Source: an uncultured Coriobacteriaceae bacterium (lineage in GTDB: Bacteria > Actinomycetota > Coriobacteriia > Coriobacteriales > QAMH01). Taken from it: 13,457 nt of DNA. The notes under the pieces were generated by a model. That model did no database searches. It was not told the origin of the DNA and saw only the letters and a list, made by a program, of their open reading frames with translations. How positions within the stretch are numbered: the stretch's first letter is position 1; the number at the start of each line of letters is the position of its first letter. The stretch lies in assembly GCA_900556425.1 (NCBI GenBank), contig USOR01000010.1:1-13457 (forward strand), given 5' to 3'. This document shows positions 1-5,840 of the stretch, in pieces. The position numbers and the translations under genes were made by a program.

Positions 1-20
1 GACCGAAAAGTTATCAGCAT
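1..20 (-). CDS. 5' end of probable ABC-2 permease (partial)
   Basis: Reading leftward, an ATG at 20 opens MLITFR and runs off the window edge. It lies 15 bases past the stop of the ABC ATPase gene, with a modest AAGG ribosome binding site about ten bases upstream. Exporter ATPases of this type are normally followed by their membrane permease, which is why I propose one here. Only six codons are visible, so the product is inferred from position alone. Confidence 0.4.
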
Positions 21-35
21 CGCACACCCGCCTTG

Positions 36-971
36 CTAATCCCGCAGCTCGCGGCCGGTGATTTCCAGGAACACGTCGTTGAGCGTCGGCGGTTCGGCCC
101 AGATGCGCCCGGCACGCACGTGGGCCTTCGCGAGCTCGTCAAGCACGTCTGCGACGTTATGTTCGCCGTTCTCGCAGGTGATGGAGAGCTGGCCGGCATC
201 GTATTGGGCTCCTAGCACATGGGGGAGGGACTGGATGCGCACCAGCGCGCCTTCGGGCACCTCGGCCTCGATGACGATCTTCTCGCCCGCGGCGACGATT
301 TGCTTGAGCTCCTCGTTGGTGCCGCACGCGAGCGTGCGACCCTTGTCCATGATCATGATGCGCGTGCAGATTTCCTCGACTTCCTCCATGTAGTGACTCG
401 TGTAGACGATGGTCGACCCATTGGCGTTCATTTGCTTGATACCGTCGAGAATCGACGCACGGCTCTGCGGGTCGACTGCGACCGTGGGTTCGTCGAAGAA
501 GACGAGTTCGGGCTTGTGGGCGATGCCGCAAGCGATGTTCAGGCGTCTGAGCAGGCCACCGGAGAGCTTCTTGGGACGGGACTTCTCGTAGTCCTCGAGA
601 CCGACGAATTCGATGGCCTCGCGCACCAGCTTCCTGCGCGCCGTGCTGTCACTCACGTATAGCCCGCAGAAGTAGTCGATGTTCTCGCGCACGCTGAGTT
701 CCTCGAATACGGCGACGTTTTGCGGGACGATGCCGATCTTTCGCTTCAGCTCGTAGCTCGACTGCGTCATGGGTTGCCCGAACAGGCGAATCTCCCCGCG
801 GTCGTAGGTAAGCAGCTGGAGTATGCAGTTGATGGCGGTGGTCTTGCCGCTGCCGTTTGGCCCGAGCAGTCCGAATATCTCGCCGCGCTCGATTTTCATG
901 GTGAAGTGGTCGAGGGCGATCATGCTGCCATAGCGCTTGACCAGATCGACTACCGAAACGATGTCTTGCAT
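36..971 (-). CDS. ABC-2 type transporter ATP-binding protein
   Basis: This is the nucleotide-binding subunit of an ABC exporter (drug, lipid or peptide efflux), working on the inner face of the membrane with a permease that should lie just left of the window. The 311-residue protein has a Walker A motif GPNGSGKT at 37-44, a Q-loop around Q84, the signature LSGG at 136-139, Walker B ending LVFFDEP at 156-162, a D-loop at 166-168 (VDP) and the switch histidine H193 in TSHYMEE. The remaining C-terminal 90 or so residues form the extra domain usual in this class. I chose the ATG at 971 because GGGAGAAG lies just upstream. A longer in-frame reading to 1064 adds 31 residues that do not look like an ABC domain. 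The gene is divergent from the LuxR gene. The substrate cannot be told. Confidence 0.93.
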   Translation of the reverse strand: MQDIVSVVDLVKRYGSMIALDHFTMKIERGEIFGLLGPNGSGKTTAINCILQLLTYDRGEIRLFGQPMTQSSYELKRKIGIVPQNVAVFEELSVRENIDYFCGLYVSDSTARRKLVREAIEFVGLEDYEKSRPKKLSGGLLRRLNIACGIAHKPELVFFDEPTVAVDPQSRASILDGIKQMNANGSTIVYTSHYMEEVEEICTRIMIMDKGRTLACGTNEELKQIVAAGEKIVIEAEVPEGALVRIQSLPHVLGAQYDAGQLSITCENGEHNVADVLDELAKAHVRAGRIWAEPPTLNDVFLEITGRELRD

Positions 972-1010
972 GTTCTTCTCCCGACATGTCCGAGGGGTCC
1001 GAATGCCTTC

Positions 1011-1039
1011 ATTTAATCTTCTGAGGCGTGCGGAGTAAA
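1011..1039 (-). promoter_or_regulatory. Candidate promoter of the ABC exporter gene
   Basis: On the minus strand, TTTACT (1039-1034) and TTAAAT (1016-1011) are separated by exactly 17 bases and each matches 4 of 6 consensus positions. A start near 1004 would leave a leader of about 33 bases before the ATG at 971. The -35 box directly abuts the dyad at 1041-1054. Assigned by eye. Confidence 0.4.
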
Positions 1040-1040
1040 C

Positions 1041-1069
1041 ATGACATTTGTCATAGGTTTGCAAATGTC
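1041..1069. promoter_or_regulatory. Overlapping operator-like dyads between divergent genes
   Basis: Two inverted repeats overlap. ATGACA-TT-TGTCAT (1041-1054) has perfect six-base arms. GACATTTG (1043-1050) is matched by CAAATGTC (1062-1069) across an 11-base spacer. They lie just upstream of the candidate ABC -35 box and about 55-80 bases upstream of the luxR -10 box. That is where a regulator acting on both genes would bind; the LuxR protein encoded next door is the natural candidate, but this is inference. Confidence 0.45.
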
Positions 1070-1122
1070 CCGCTCAGGGGCATGTGCGGGAGCTGTGTGG
1101 GGTGGCACGACGAGGGGAGCGG

Positions 1123-1128
1123 TATAAT
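1123..1128 (+). promoter_or_regulatory. Consensus -10 box of the luxR-type gene
   Basis: A perfect TATAAT occurs in an otherwise GC-rich stretch, only seven bases before the ATG at 1136. Transcription would begin at or within a base or two of that ATG, giving a leaderless message. No good -35 box is visible 16-18 bases upstream, so an activator may be needed. Confidence 0.5.
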
Positions 1129-1135
1129 CGTGCTC

Positions 1136-1855
1136 ATGGAAGAATACGTCGACGAAATCATCCTGATGGCCGCTTGCGTGGTCGTATCGCTTCTCGTTGC
1201 CGATGCGAATCTTGTCGTTGTCGGGCTCTTGCTTTCCGTTGCGCTCGTGAGTATATGCAGCATGGCTGCGGCCTTGTATCGAAATGTGGCCCAGGTCGTT
1301 TTCCTCGTCTGCACGATCGTTCTTCCTCCCGCGTTTTTCTTCCTACCGGTTTGCGCGTATGTCATGTTGCATGAGCGTGTGTGGTTGCTGCGCGTCGTTT
1401 GGGCCGTGCCGCTCGTGGTCGCGTTCTGCCTTGGCTTGGTGTCGCCTGTCGGATGTGCGGCAAGCCTGCTCGTCTGCGCTGCTGCCGTGCTACTCGGCGT
1501 CAAGGATGCGCGCGTGCGCGCGGGATATGCGGGCATGCAGTTCGCTTTTGACGATTTGCGCGAGCGTAACCTCAAGTTGCTTGCCGATCGTGATGCGCAG
1601 CTGACAGGCAAGGAAGCTGCCGGTACCGAAGCAGCTGCGTGGGATGCACGATTGGAGGCAACGGGGCCGTTCGGCAATCTCACGGAGCGCGAATATGCCA
1701 TCGCCAAGCTCGTTGCCGAGGGTATGGACAACCGCGATATCGCGACGAGTCTCTTCTTGTCCGAAGGCACGGTGCGCAACCACATCAGCTCGATTCTCGG
1801 CAAGCTCGAGCTGAGCAACCGCACGCAAATTGCCATCATGTACTACAAGGGCTAG
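1136..1855 (+). CDS. Membrane-anchored LuxR-family transcriptional regulator
   Basis: A 239-residue protein in three parts. Residues about 8-120 hold roughly five hydrophobic helices. Residues 135-170 are a charged, probably coiled-coil linker (LRERNLKLLADRDAQL). Residues 181-235 are a LuxR/GerE helix-turn-helix with LTEREYAI at 182-189 and GTVRNHISSIL at 211-221. There is no receiver domain or phosphoacceptor aspartate, so it probably senses something in the membrane and binds DNA directly. It is divergent from the ABC exporter and may control it. I prefer the ATG at 1136, which sits just after a perfect TATAAT. An in-frame GTG at 1130, ten bases after AGGGGAG (1113-1119), would add two residues. 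A longer reading from 1028 adds a non-hydrophobic leader and looks wrong. The stop codon lies inside palindrome A1. Confidence 0.85.
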   Translation: MEEYVDEIILMAACVVVSLLVADANLVVVGLLLSVALVSICSMAAALYRNVAQVVFLVCTIVLPPAFFFLPVCAYVMLHERVWLLRVVWAVPLVVAFCLGLVSPVGCAASLLVCAAAVLLGVKDARVRAGYAGMQFAFDDLRERNLKLLADRDAQLTGKEAAGTEAAAWDARLEATGPFGNLTEREYAIAKLVAEGMDNRDIATSLFLSEGTVRNHISSILGKLELSNRTQIAIMYYKG

Positions 1856-1886
1856 TGGGACAAATGACCTGTCCATTTGTCCCACT
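1854..1886 (-). repeat. Family A palindrome, copy A1
   Basis: Arms agtgggacaaatg (1854-1866) and catttgtcccact (1874-1886) pair perfectly over 13 bases around the 7-base loop acctgtc. The loop is the reverse complement of that in A2 and A3, so this copy is inverted relative to them. It overlaps the last two bases of the LuxR stop codon and ends 12 bases before the ribosome binding site of the next gene. No T-run follows, so it is not a standard terminator. Confidence 0.9.
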
Positions 1887-1907
1887 TCGATTTCGACAGG
1901 AGCGGCA

Positions 1908-2231
1908 ATGGGGTTTCTAGAGGCGATTGAGAAGAGAATCGACGAGAAACGGGCGAAGTGGGATGCCCAGGGGCCATCGGACTTCGACGCGTGGGATAGC
2001 GCCGAGCTCGAGTACATGGAGGATGCGCGCGACGAGCTCATGCGCGGCATCGAGCCAGAGGCCGTGTACGAGAGGCTCAAGGCCGAACTATCCGAGCTTG
2101 AGGACCGGGTCGCGGGCGAGGAGGCGTGCTACACCTTCGATTGGTACGACGACCACCATTACGAGAAGGTTTTCTCTGGTCGCCTTAAGGCTTGCCGTGT
2201 CCTCTTGGAGCTTTACGAAAAGGGCCGCTAG
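1908..2231 (+). CDS. Small acidic hypothetical protein
   Basis: I do not recognise this 107-residue protein. The ATG at 1908 has AGGAG at 1898-1902, a good spacing, and begins MGFLEAIEKRIDEK. The product is soluble, strongly charged and acid-rich, and looks largely helical, with likely helices at about 2-20, 30-48, 51-70 and 88-105. An aromatic patch, TFDWYDDHHYEKVF, lies near residues 80-93. It has no signal peptide or membrane segment and only two cysteines. It follows the LuxR gene on the same strand with palindrome A1 between them. Its TAG stop overlaps the stop of the convergent K+ channel gene. Start and frame are well supported; function is unknown. Confidence 0.7.
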   Translation: MGFLEAIEKRIDEKRAKWDAQGPSDFDAWDSAELEYMEDARDELMRGIEPEAVYERLKAELSELEDRVAGEEACYTFDWYDDHHYEKVFSGRLKACRVLLELYEKGR

Positions 2232-3055
2232 CCTTCATCATCTTGCTCGGCATCGGTCGTGATGGGTGCGCGTCCGTTTCGCTGCGCGCGAAACTCCTCG
2301 ACGAATCCCGCAGAGAAGATGCCCGCCGGTATGGCGACGATGGCGATCGAGAGAACCATGACGACAAAACCGATGACCCTCCCCAGGGCGGTAATGGGAA
2401 CGAGGTCTCCGTAGCCGGTGGTCGTGATCGTTGTCATGGCCCAGTATATGCCGGTTAGGATGCTGTCGAAAGCTTCGGGCTGTACGGCGTGCTCCGCTTC
2501 GTACATGAGCACGCTTGCGGCGATCGTAAGCAATGCGAGCACCATGAAGGCGGCGATGATCTCCTGGCGACGATTCCTGATGACAGCGCCGATGGTGCGC
2601 AAGCCGCGCATGTAACGCGAGATCTTGAAGAGACGGATAAGGCGGATGATGCTGATCGCATCTCGTATCGCGGGTGACATCGGCACGAAGAACATGATCC
2701 ATGCCGGGACGAAGGACAAGAGGTCGACGATGCCCATGGGAGACACCATGTAACGCAGACGCGCCTTTGGTGGCGAGAGACGGGGGCGCACCTTGTCGGC
2801 TATCCAGATGCGTGCCGCGTACTCGCAGGCGAACACGCATGACGAGATGATGCTGAGCACGAGGATGGGGCCGTCGAAGGCGGAAGACAGCCAGTCGTTC
2901 GGAATGCACACGAGGATGGCGTTTGCGACGATACAGACGTAGATGACGCCACAGGCCACCTTGCCACCCGTCGATGCTTTGGCTGGATACTCGAGTGCGA
3001 GGAAGAGCCATTGCTTGAGGCGGTGTTCTTTCTGCCTGCTAGACGTGTCGCTCAT
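2228..3055 (-). CDS. Voltage-gated-type potassium channel (ion transporter family)
   Basis: A 275-residue six-helix cation channel subunit, expected to act as a tetramer in the cytoplasmic membrane. Hydrophobic S1-S3 segments lie at about 33-50, 62-82 and 104-124. The S4 segment carries the basic residues R138, R141, K144, R147, R150 and R153 at every third position. The pore loop ends in the selectivity filter TTTGYGD (211-217), diagnostic of K+ selectivity, and S6 spans about 225-250. The C-terminal tail is short and acidic, with no cyclic-nucleotide or RCK domain. The ATG at 3055 has AAAGGA upstream and overlaps the antiporter stop as ATGA, so translation is probably coupled. The TAG stop overlaps that of the convergent small gene. 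Confidence 0.92.
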   Translation of the reverse strand: MSDTSSRQKEHRLKQWLFLALEYPAKASTGGKVACGVIYVCIVANAILVCIPNDWLSSAFDGPILVLSIISSCVFACEYAARIWIADKVRPRLSPPKARLRYMVSPMGIVDLLSFVPAWIMFFVPMSPAIRDAISIIRLIRLFKISRYMRGLRTIGAVIRNRRQEIIAAFMVLALLTIAASVLMYEAEHAVQPEAFDSILTGIYWAMTTITTTGYGDLVPITALGRVIGFVVMVLSIAIVAIPAGIFSAGFVEEFRAQRNGRAPITTDAEQDDEG

Positions 3056-4281
3056 ATGTCGTCCTTTCGAGGTGTGGCATCCTCTCCCGGCTCATCTGGC
3101 GCTGGACCTTTGATGTGCTTGAGCGCAAACGAGGCAAGCAGCGGCATGAGGAAGACGGTGAGGCCTCCGGCAGCGACGAGAAGCGAGGCAATATCCGCGG
3201 ACATTGCGCCTGCGCCTGTTGCGATGTTCGTGATGGCGACGATGAGGGGAAGGGCCGTCGTGCAGTAGAACGCAACCGTCGCACGACTATGGCCGTCCAT
3301 GTCGCGCGTTTCGGGCGAAATGCGCAAGGCGACGTATATGGGCAACGCGCGCACGGCCAACAGCGCGACGATGAACAAGACAAGCAGCAATGGATATTTG
3401 GCCACGGCCATGGGGTTGATGGTCATGCCGCTCACGACGAAAAACAGGGGAATGAAGAATCCGTAGCCGATGCCGTTGAGCTTATGCTCGAGTCCCCGGT
3501 CGCCACCGGGAAGCAGGAAGCGCAGCACGAAGCCCGCGGCGAAGGCGCCAAGCACGATGTCAAGGTCGAACAGGGCCGACACCATGAGGAGGCCGACGAG
3601 CAGCACCATGACGGAACGAACGGTGATCTGGGCGTTCGTATCCCGATTTCTCTCGAAGAATCCGGGGAGGTGCATGCCGTTTTCCCAGATTCGTTTGGGA
3701 ATCAACGCGGCAGCGACGGCGATCAACGCAAATGCGGCAAGAATCGCCAAGGTCACCCAGGTCTTGCGCGTTGACAGGATGAGGGCGATGACGATGATCG
3801 GGCCAATCTCGCCCCAGGTTCCGTATGCGAAGATGGATTTGCCGATGCGCGTGCCCACGAGGCCACGTTCGTGCAGGATGGGAACGAGCGTGCCAAACGC
3901 CGTGGTGGTAAGGGCAATGGCTGCGGCAAGCCATCCGATTTGGTTTGATTGGAAATCGGGAACGGCGATGCAGATTACCAACGCGATAGCCAAAGTGACA
4001 AGCCAGGTAAACAGCCCATGGCGACCTTGCCTGCCCGTCAGTTCCTGCGGGTTTATCTCATAGCCTGCGAGGAGGAACAGGAAGCCGAGGCCGAGGTCGG
4101 AGACAAGCGTGATTGCCGCATCGGGCTGCGCAATGGCAAACACGTGGGGGCCGATTAGCATGCCCGCGATGAGAAGAAGGACGGTTTCGGGGACTATCCG
4201 GTTGGGGACGAGAGCCGAGAAAATCGGGGCGAGGAGCGCGACCACGACTATGCAGAACAGCGATACAAGGTCTGCTTCCAA
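3052..4281 (-). CDS. CPA2-family cation:proton antiporter
   Basis: A 409-residue integral membrane protein with about 11-13 hydrophobic helices, resembling the membrane part of Kef-type and NapA-like Na+(K+)/H+ antiporters. Family features include VPETVLLLIAGMLIGP (30-45), LGFLFLLAGYEI (65-76), ALTTTAFGTLVPIL (123-136) and GEIGPIIVIALI (157-168). In the last motif a glutamate (E158) sits where Kef-like proteins usually carry an aspartate; I recall GE(F/I)GP in actinobacterial relatives. There is no C-terminal RCK/TrkA domain, only a short charged tail. The start is TTG at 4281 with GGGAG upstream; the next in-frame Met (M41) falls inside a conserved helix. A strong extended -10 promoter precedes it. 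It is the first gene of a two-gene operon with the K+ channel, suggesting a role in K+, Na+ and pH balance. The ion is not determinable from sequence. Confidence 0.9.
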   Translation of the reverse strand: MEADLVSLFCIVVVALLAPIFSALVPNRIVPETVLLLIAGMLIGPHVFAIAQPDAAITLVSDLGLGFLFLLAGYEINPQELTGRQGRHGLFTWLVTLAIALVICIAVPDFQSNQIGWLAAAIALTTTAFGTLVPILHERGLVGTRIGKSIFAYGTWGEIGPIIVIALILSTRKTWVTLAILAAFALIAVAAALIPKRIWENGMHLPGFFERNRDTNAQITVRSVMVLLVGLLMVSALFDLDIVLGAFAAGFVLRFLLPGGDRGLEHKLNGIGYGFFIPLFFVVSGMTINPMAVAKYPLLLVLFIVALLAVRALPIYVALRISPETRDMDGHSRATVAFYCTTALPLIVAITNIATGAGAMSADIASLLVAAGGLTVFLMPLLASFALKHIKGPAPDEPGEDATPRKDDI

Positions 4282-4321
4282 GGTGAACGCTCCCTATGGC
4301 TCGACGGTACGATCGAGGGTG

Positions 4322-4330
4322 ATTATAGCA
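4322..4330 (-). promoter_or_regulatory. Extended -10 promoter of the antiporter-channel operon
   Basis: On the minus strand the sequence reads TGCTATAAT (4330 to 4322), a perfect extended -10 element. Transcription from about 4315 would give a leader of about 34 bases before the TTG start. No -35 box is evident at 17 bases, since that position is occupied by the edge of palindrome B1; TTGCCA (4346-4341) is only 13 bases away. Extended -10 promoters can work without a -35 box. Confidence 0.6.
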
Positions 4331-4344
4331 GCGCCACATATGGC

Positions 4345-4376
4345 AAAATGAGACAGTTGCTCAGAGACGCTGTCTC
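4345..4376 (-). repeat. Family B palindrome, copy B1 (decayed outer arm)
   Basis: The sequence starts aaaatgagaca (4345-4355) and ends tgtctc (4371-4376), so six bases of stem remain paired. The right outer arm has diverged to gttg instead of attt. The inner 15 bases are the reverse complement, with one change, of those in copy B2. It lies 22 bases from palindrome A2 and directly upstream of the antiporter promoter. Confidence 0.75.
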
Positions 4377-4398
4377 GTTGTCAGCGAGTAGCGGTGCA

Positions 4399-4435
4399 AA
4401 ACTGGGACAAATGGACAGGTCATTTGTCCCAGTTT
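4399..4435 (+). repeat. Family A palindrome, copy A2
   Basis: This is the longest copy: arms aaactgggacaaatg (4399-4413) and catttgtcccagttt (4421-4435) pair perfectly over 15 bases around the loop gacaggt. It begins 4 bases after the VWA gene's stop codon (on the minus strand). The T-rich arm ends could make it a weak terminator, but no T-run follows the stem. Confidence 0.9.
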
Positions 4436-4439
4436 GCCA

Positions 4440-5084
4440 CTATGCCCTGCTAGCCATGTCCTCCTCGATCTCAAGCTTCCACGAGCCCGTGATGCCCGCA
4501 TCCGAGCGGAGCTGACAGCAGGCACTCGCCATCGATGCATAGACGGCCTGGGTACCGATTCCGTCGGCATGATACGTGGCCGCACGGTCCGCGGAAATCC
4601 CGATGCGGGCTGCTTCGGCGGCGGCATCGATGTTCGCGCCCATGAAGACGAATTCCCAGCCCTTCTTGCGCTTCTTCTCGATGAGCTTCTTCACCTGCGG
4701 ATACGTGAACTCGCGGCTTGCGTTCTCGTAGCCATCGGTCGTAATGACGAAGAGGACGTTCTTTGCTCGATGGTGCTTGGGCAGCGTTTTCTGCACCTTG
4801 CTCACGTGCTGAATGGCACCACCCACCGCATCGAGCAAGGCCGTGCACCCGCGCACGTAGTACTCCTTGTCCGTGATGGGCGCGACGTCCTCGATACGCT
4901 TGCGGTCACAAATCACTTCGATGCGATCGTCAAAAAGGACCGTCGAGACAATGGCATCGCCCTCTTGCTCCTTGTTCTTGCGTAGCACGGAATTGAATCC
5001 GCCAATGGTGTCTCTCTCCAGTCCGCCCATCGAGCCGCTACGGTCGAGGATGAACACGAGTTCGGTATAGTCTTTCATCTTCAT
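4440..5084 (-). CDS. Small VWA-domain protein
   Basis: A 214-residue soluble protein that is almost entirely one von Willebrand factor A domain, a metal-dependent protein-binding fold. The MIDAS metal site is intact: D14, S16 and S18 in LDRSGSMG, T81 in GCTALLDAVG, and D117 in TTDGYEN. The later stretch KKGWEFVFMGANIDAAAEA (141-159) is typical of this small cytoplasmic VWA family. There is no signal peptide or membrane helix. The ATG at 5084 has a strong GAAGGAGG site five bases upstream. It follows the HTH-like gene by 97 bases on the same strand, and I know this pairing from other anaerobes. Its partner protein and pathway are unknown to me. Confidence 0.88.
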   Translation of the reverse strand: MKMKDYTELVFILDRSGSMGGLERDTIGGFNSVLRKNKEQEGDAIVSTVLFDDRIEVICDRKRIEDVAPITDKEYYVRGCTALLDAVGGAIQHVSKVQKTLPKHHRAKNVLFVITTDGYENASREFTYPQVKKLIEKKRKKGWEFVFMGANIDAAAEAARIGISADRAATYHADGIGTQAVYASMASACCQLRSDAGITGSWKLEIEEDMASRA

Positions 5085-5181
5085 GGCTGCCTCCTTCGTT
5101 GGCGTTTGACGAAGAAGACTCTACGCCGTGGCGCCAGCGCATAGGTAAACCACGAGGGGACATCGCACAAGGCGAATGGGC

Positions 5182-5793
5182 TTATCCCAGAAGTTGCTGG
5201 TCGAACTCGTAAAGCACCATGTTCACCTGGTTGATGTCGTAGATATTGTTCAAGAGGCAGTATTCGACGATGACGTCGAATTTGGAACTGTGGGACAGCG
5301 TGAAGCCGGCGCGGGAGAGCAGGGCAAGGGCGTCTTCGTAGGGAAGCCGCAACGCGAAGGCCAGCGCGCAAGCCGTCTTCTTGGTGGGGCGATAATTGTC
5401 ATCTCTGCGGATTTTCGCGAAAAGCTGGCGGCTCATGTTCGCACGTTTGTATACCGTGGCATCACGCAGGCCCCGTTCGTCTATGAGGCGCAGTACCGTT
5501 TGGGCAAACGACTCGTCAAGGCGGGAGAGGCGCTCGGCTAATCCTGGGGGCATTGCATTGCCGAGATCGCCAGGCGTGACGGCATCGAATGCACCAGTGA
5601 TTTCGAGGGAACCCGTGAAGGTGTCGTCAGTCGTCTCAGCCGCGGCGCTGGCCATCGTGGCCTGGGGCGCCATCGTGGGCTGGGGCATGCTCGCAAGTTG
5701 CGCTGCAGGGGATTGGTCGCCGACATACACATCGGCGATATAGCGCCTTATCTTGCCAAGCAGCTCGGCCTTGCGTTTTCTGCGTCGAAACAT
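5182..5793 (-). CDS. HTH-like protein paired with VWA gene
   Basis: A 203-residue protein in two parts. Residues 1-30 are basic (MFRRRKRK), followed by an Ala/Met/Pro/Gln/Thr-rich low-complexity stretch to about 60 and a variable linker. The conserved part, 95-203, contains FAQTVLRLIDERGLRDATVY, then NMSRQLFAKIRRDDNYRPTK, LAFALRLPYEDALALLSRAG and a tail ending YEFDQQLLG. I recognise this as a widespread family with an XRE-like helical fold, often encoded beside VWA proteins and usually annotated as hypothetical or as an XRE-type regulator. DNA binding is not shown. The ATG at 5793 has AGGAGG only three bases upstream, a short spacing. A TTG at 5805 would add four residues and places the site within the coding region. 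Palindrome B2 abuts the ribosome binding site. Confidence 0.8.
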   Translation of the reverse strand: MFRRRKRKAELLGKIRRYIADVYVGDQSPAAQLASMPQPTMAPQATMASAAAETTDDTFTGSLEITGAFDAVTPGDLGNAMPPGLAERLSRLDESFAQTVLRLIDERGLRDATVYKRANMSRQLFAKIRRDDNYRPTKKTACALAFALRLPYEDALALLSRAGFTLSHSSKFDVIVEYCLLNNIYDINQVNMVLYEFDQQLLG

Positions 5794-5803
5794 GACCCTC
5801 CTC

Positions 5804-5840
5804 AAAATGAGACAACGTCTCTGAGCAACTGTCTCATTTT
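5804..5840 (+). repeat. Family B palindrome, copy B2
   Basis: Arms aaaatgagaca (5804-5814) and tgtctcatttt (5830-5840) pair perfectly over 11 bases around a 15-base loop. The element covers two of the three bases of the MFS stop codon and ends immediately next to the AGGAGG of the HTH-like gene. In minus-strand RNA the stem ends in UUUU, so it could act as a weak terminator or hinder the ribosome binding site. Confidence 0.88.

Noticed and set aside
1854..1886. Family A palindrome as an intrinsic terminator
   Set aside because: The stem is strong, but no T-run follows on either side in A1 or A3, and the same element occurs after a genuine terminator. A mobile-repeat origin fits better.
5085..5181. 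Separate promoter for the VWA gene
   Set aside because: No pair of boxes with sensible spacing was found in the 97-base gap (only TAGAGT with a poorly placed TTTACC), so co-transcription with the HTH-like gene is simpler.
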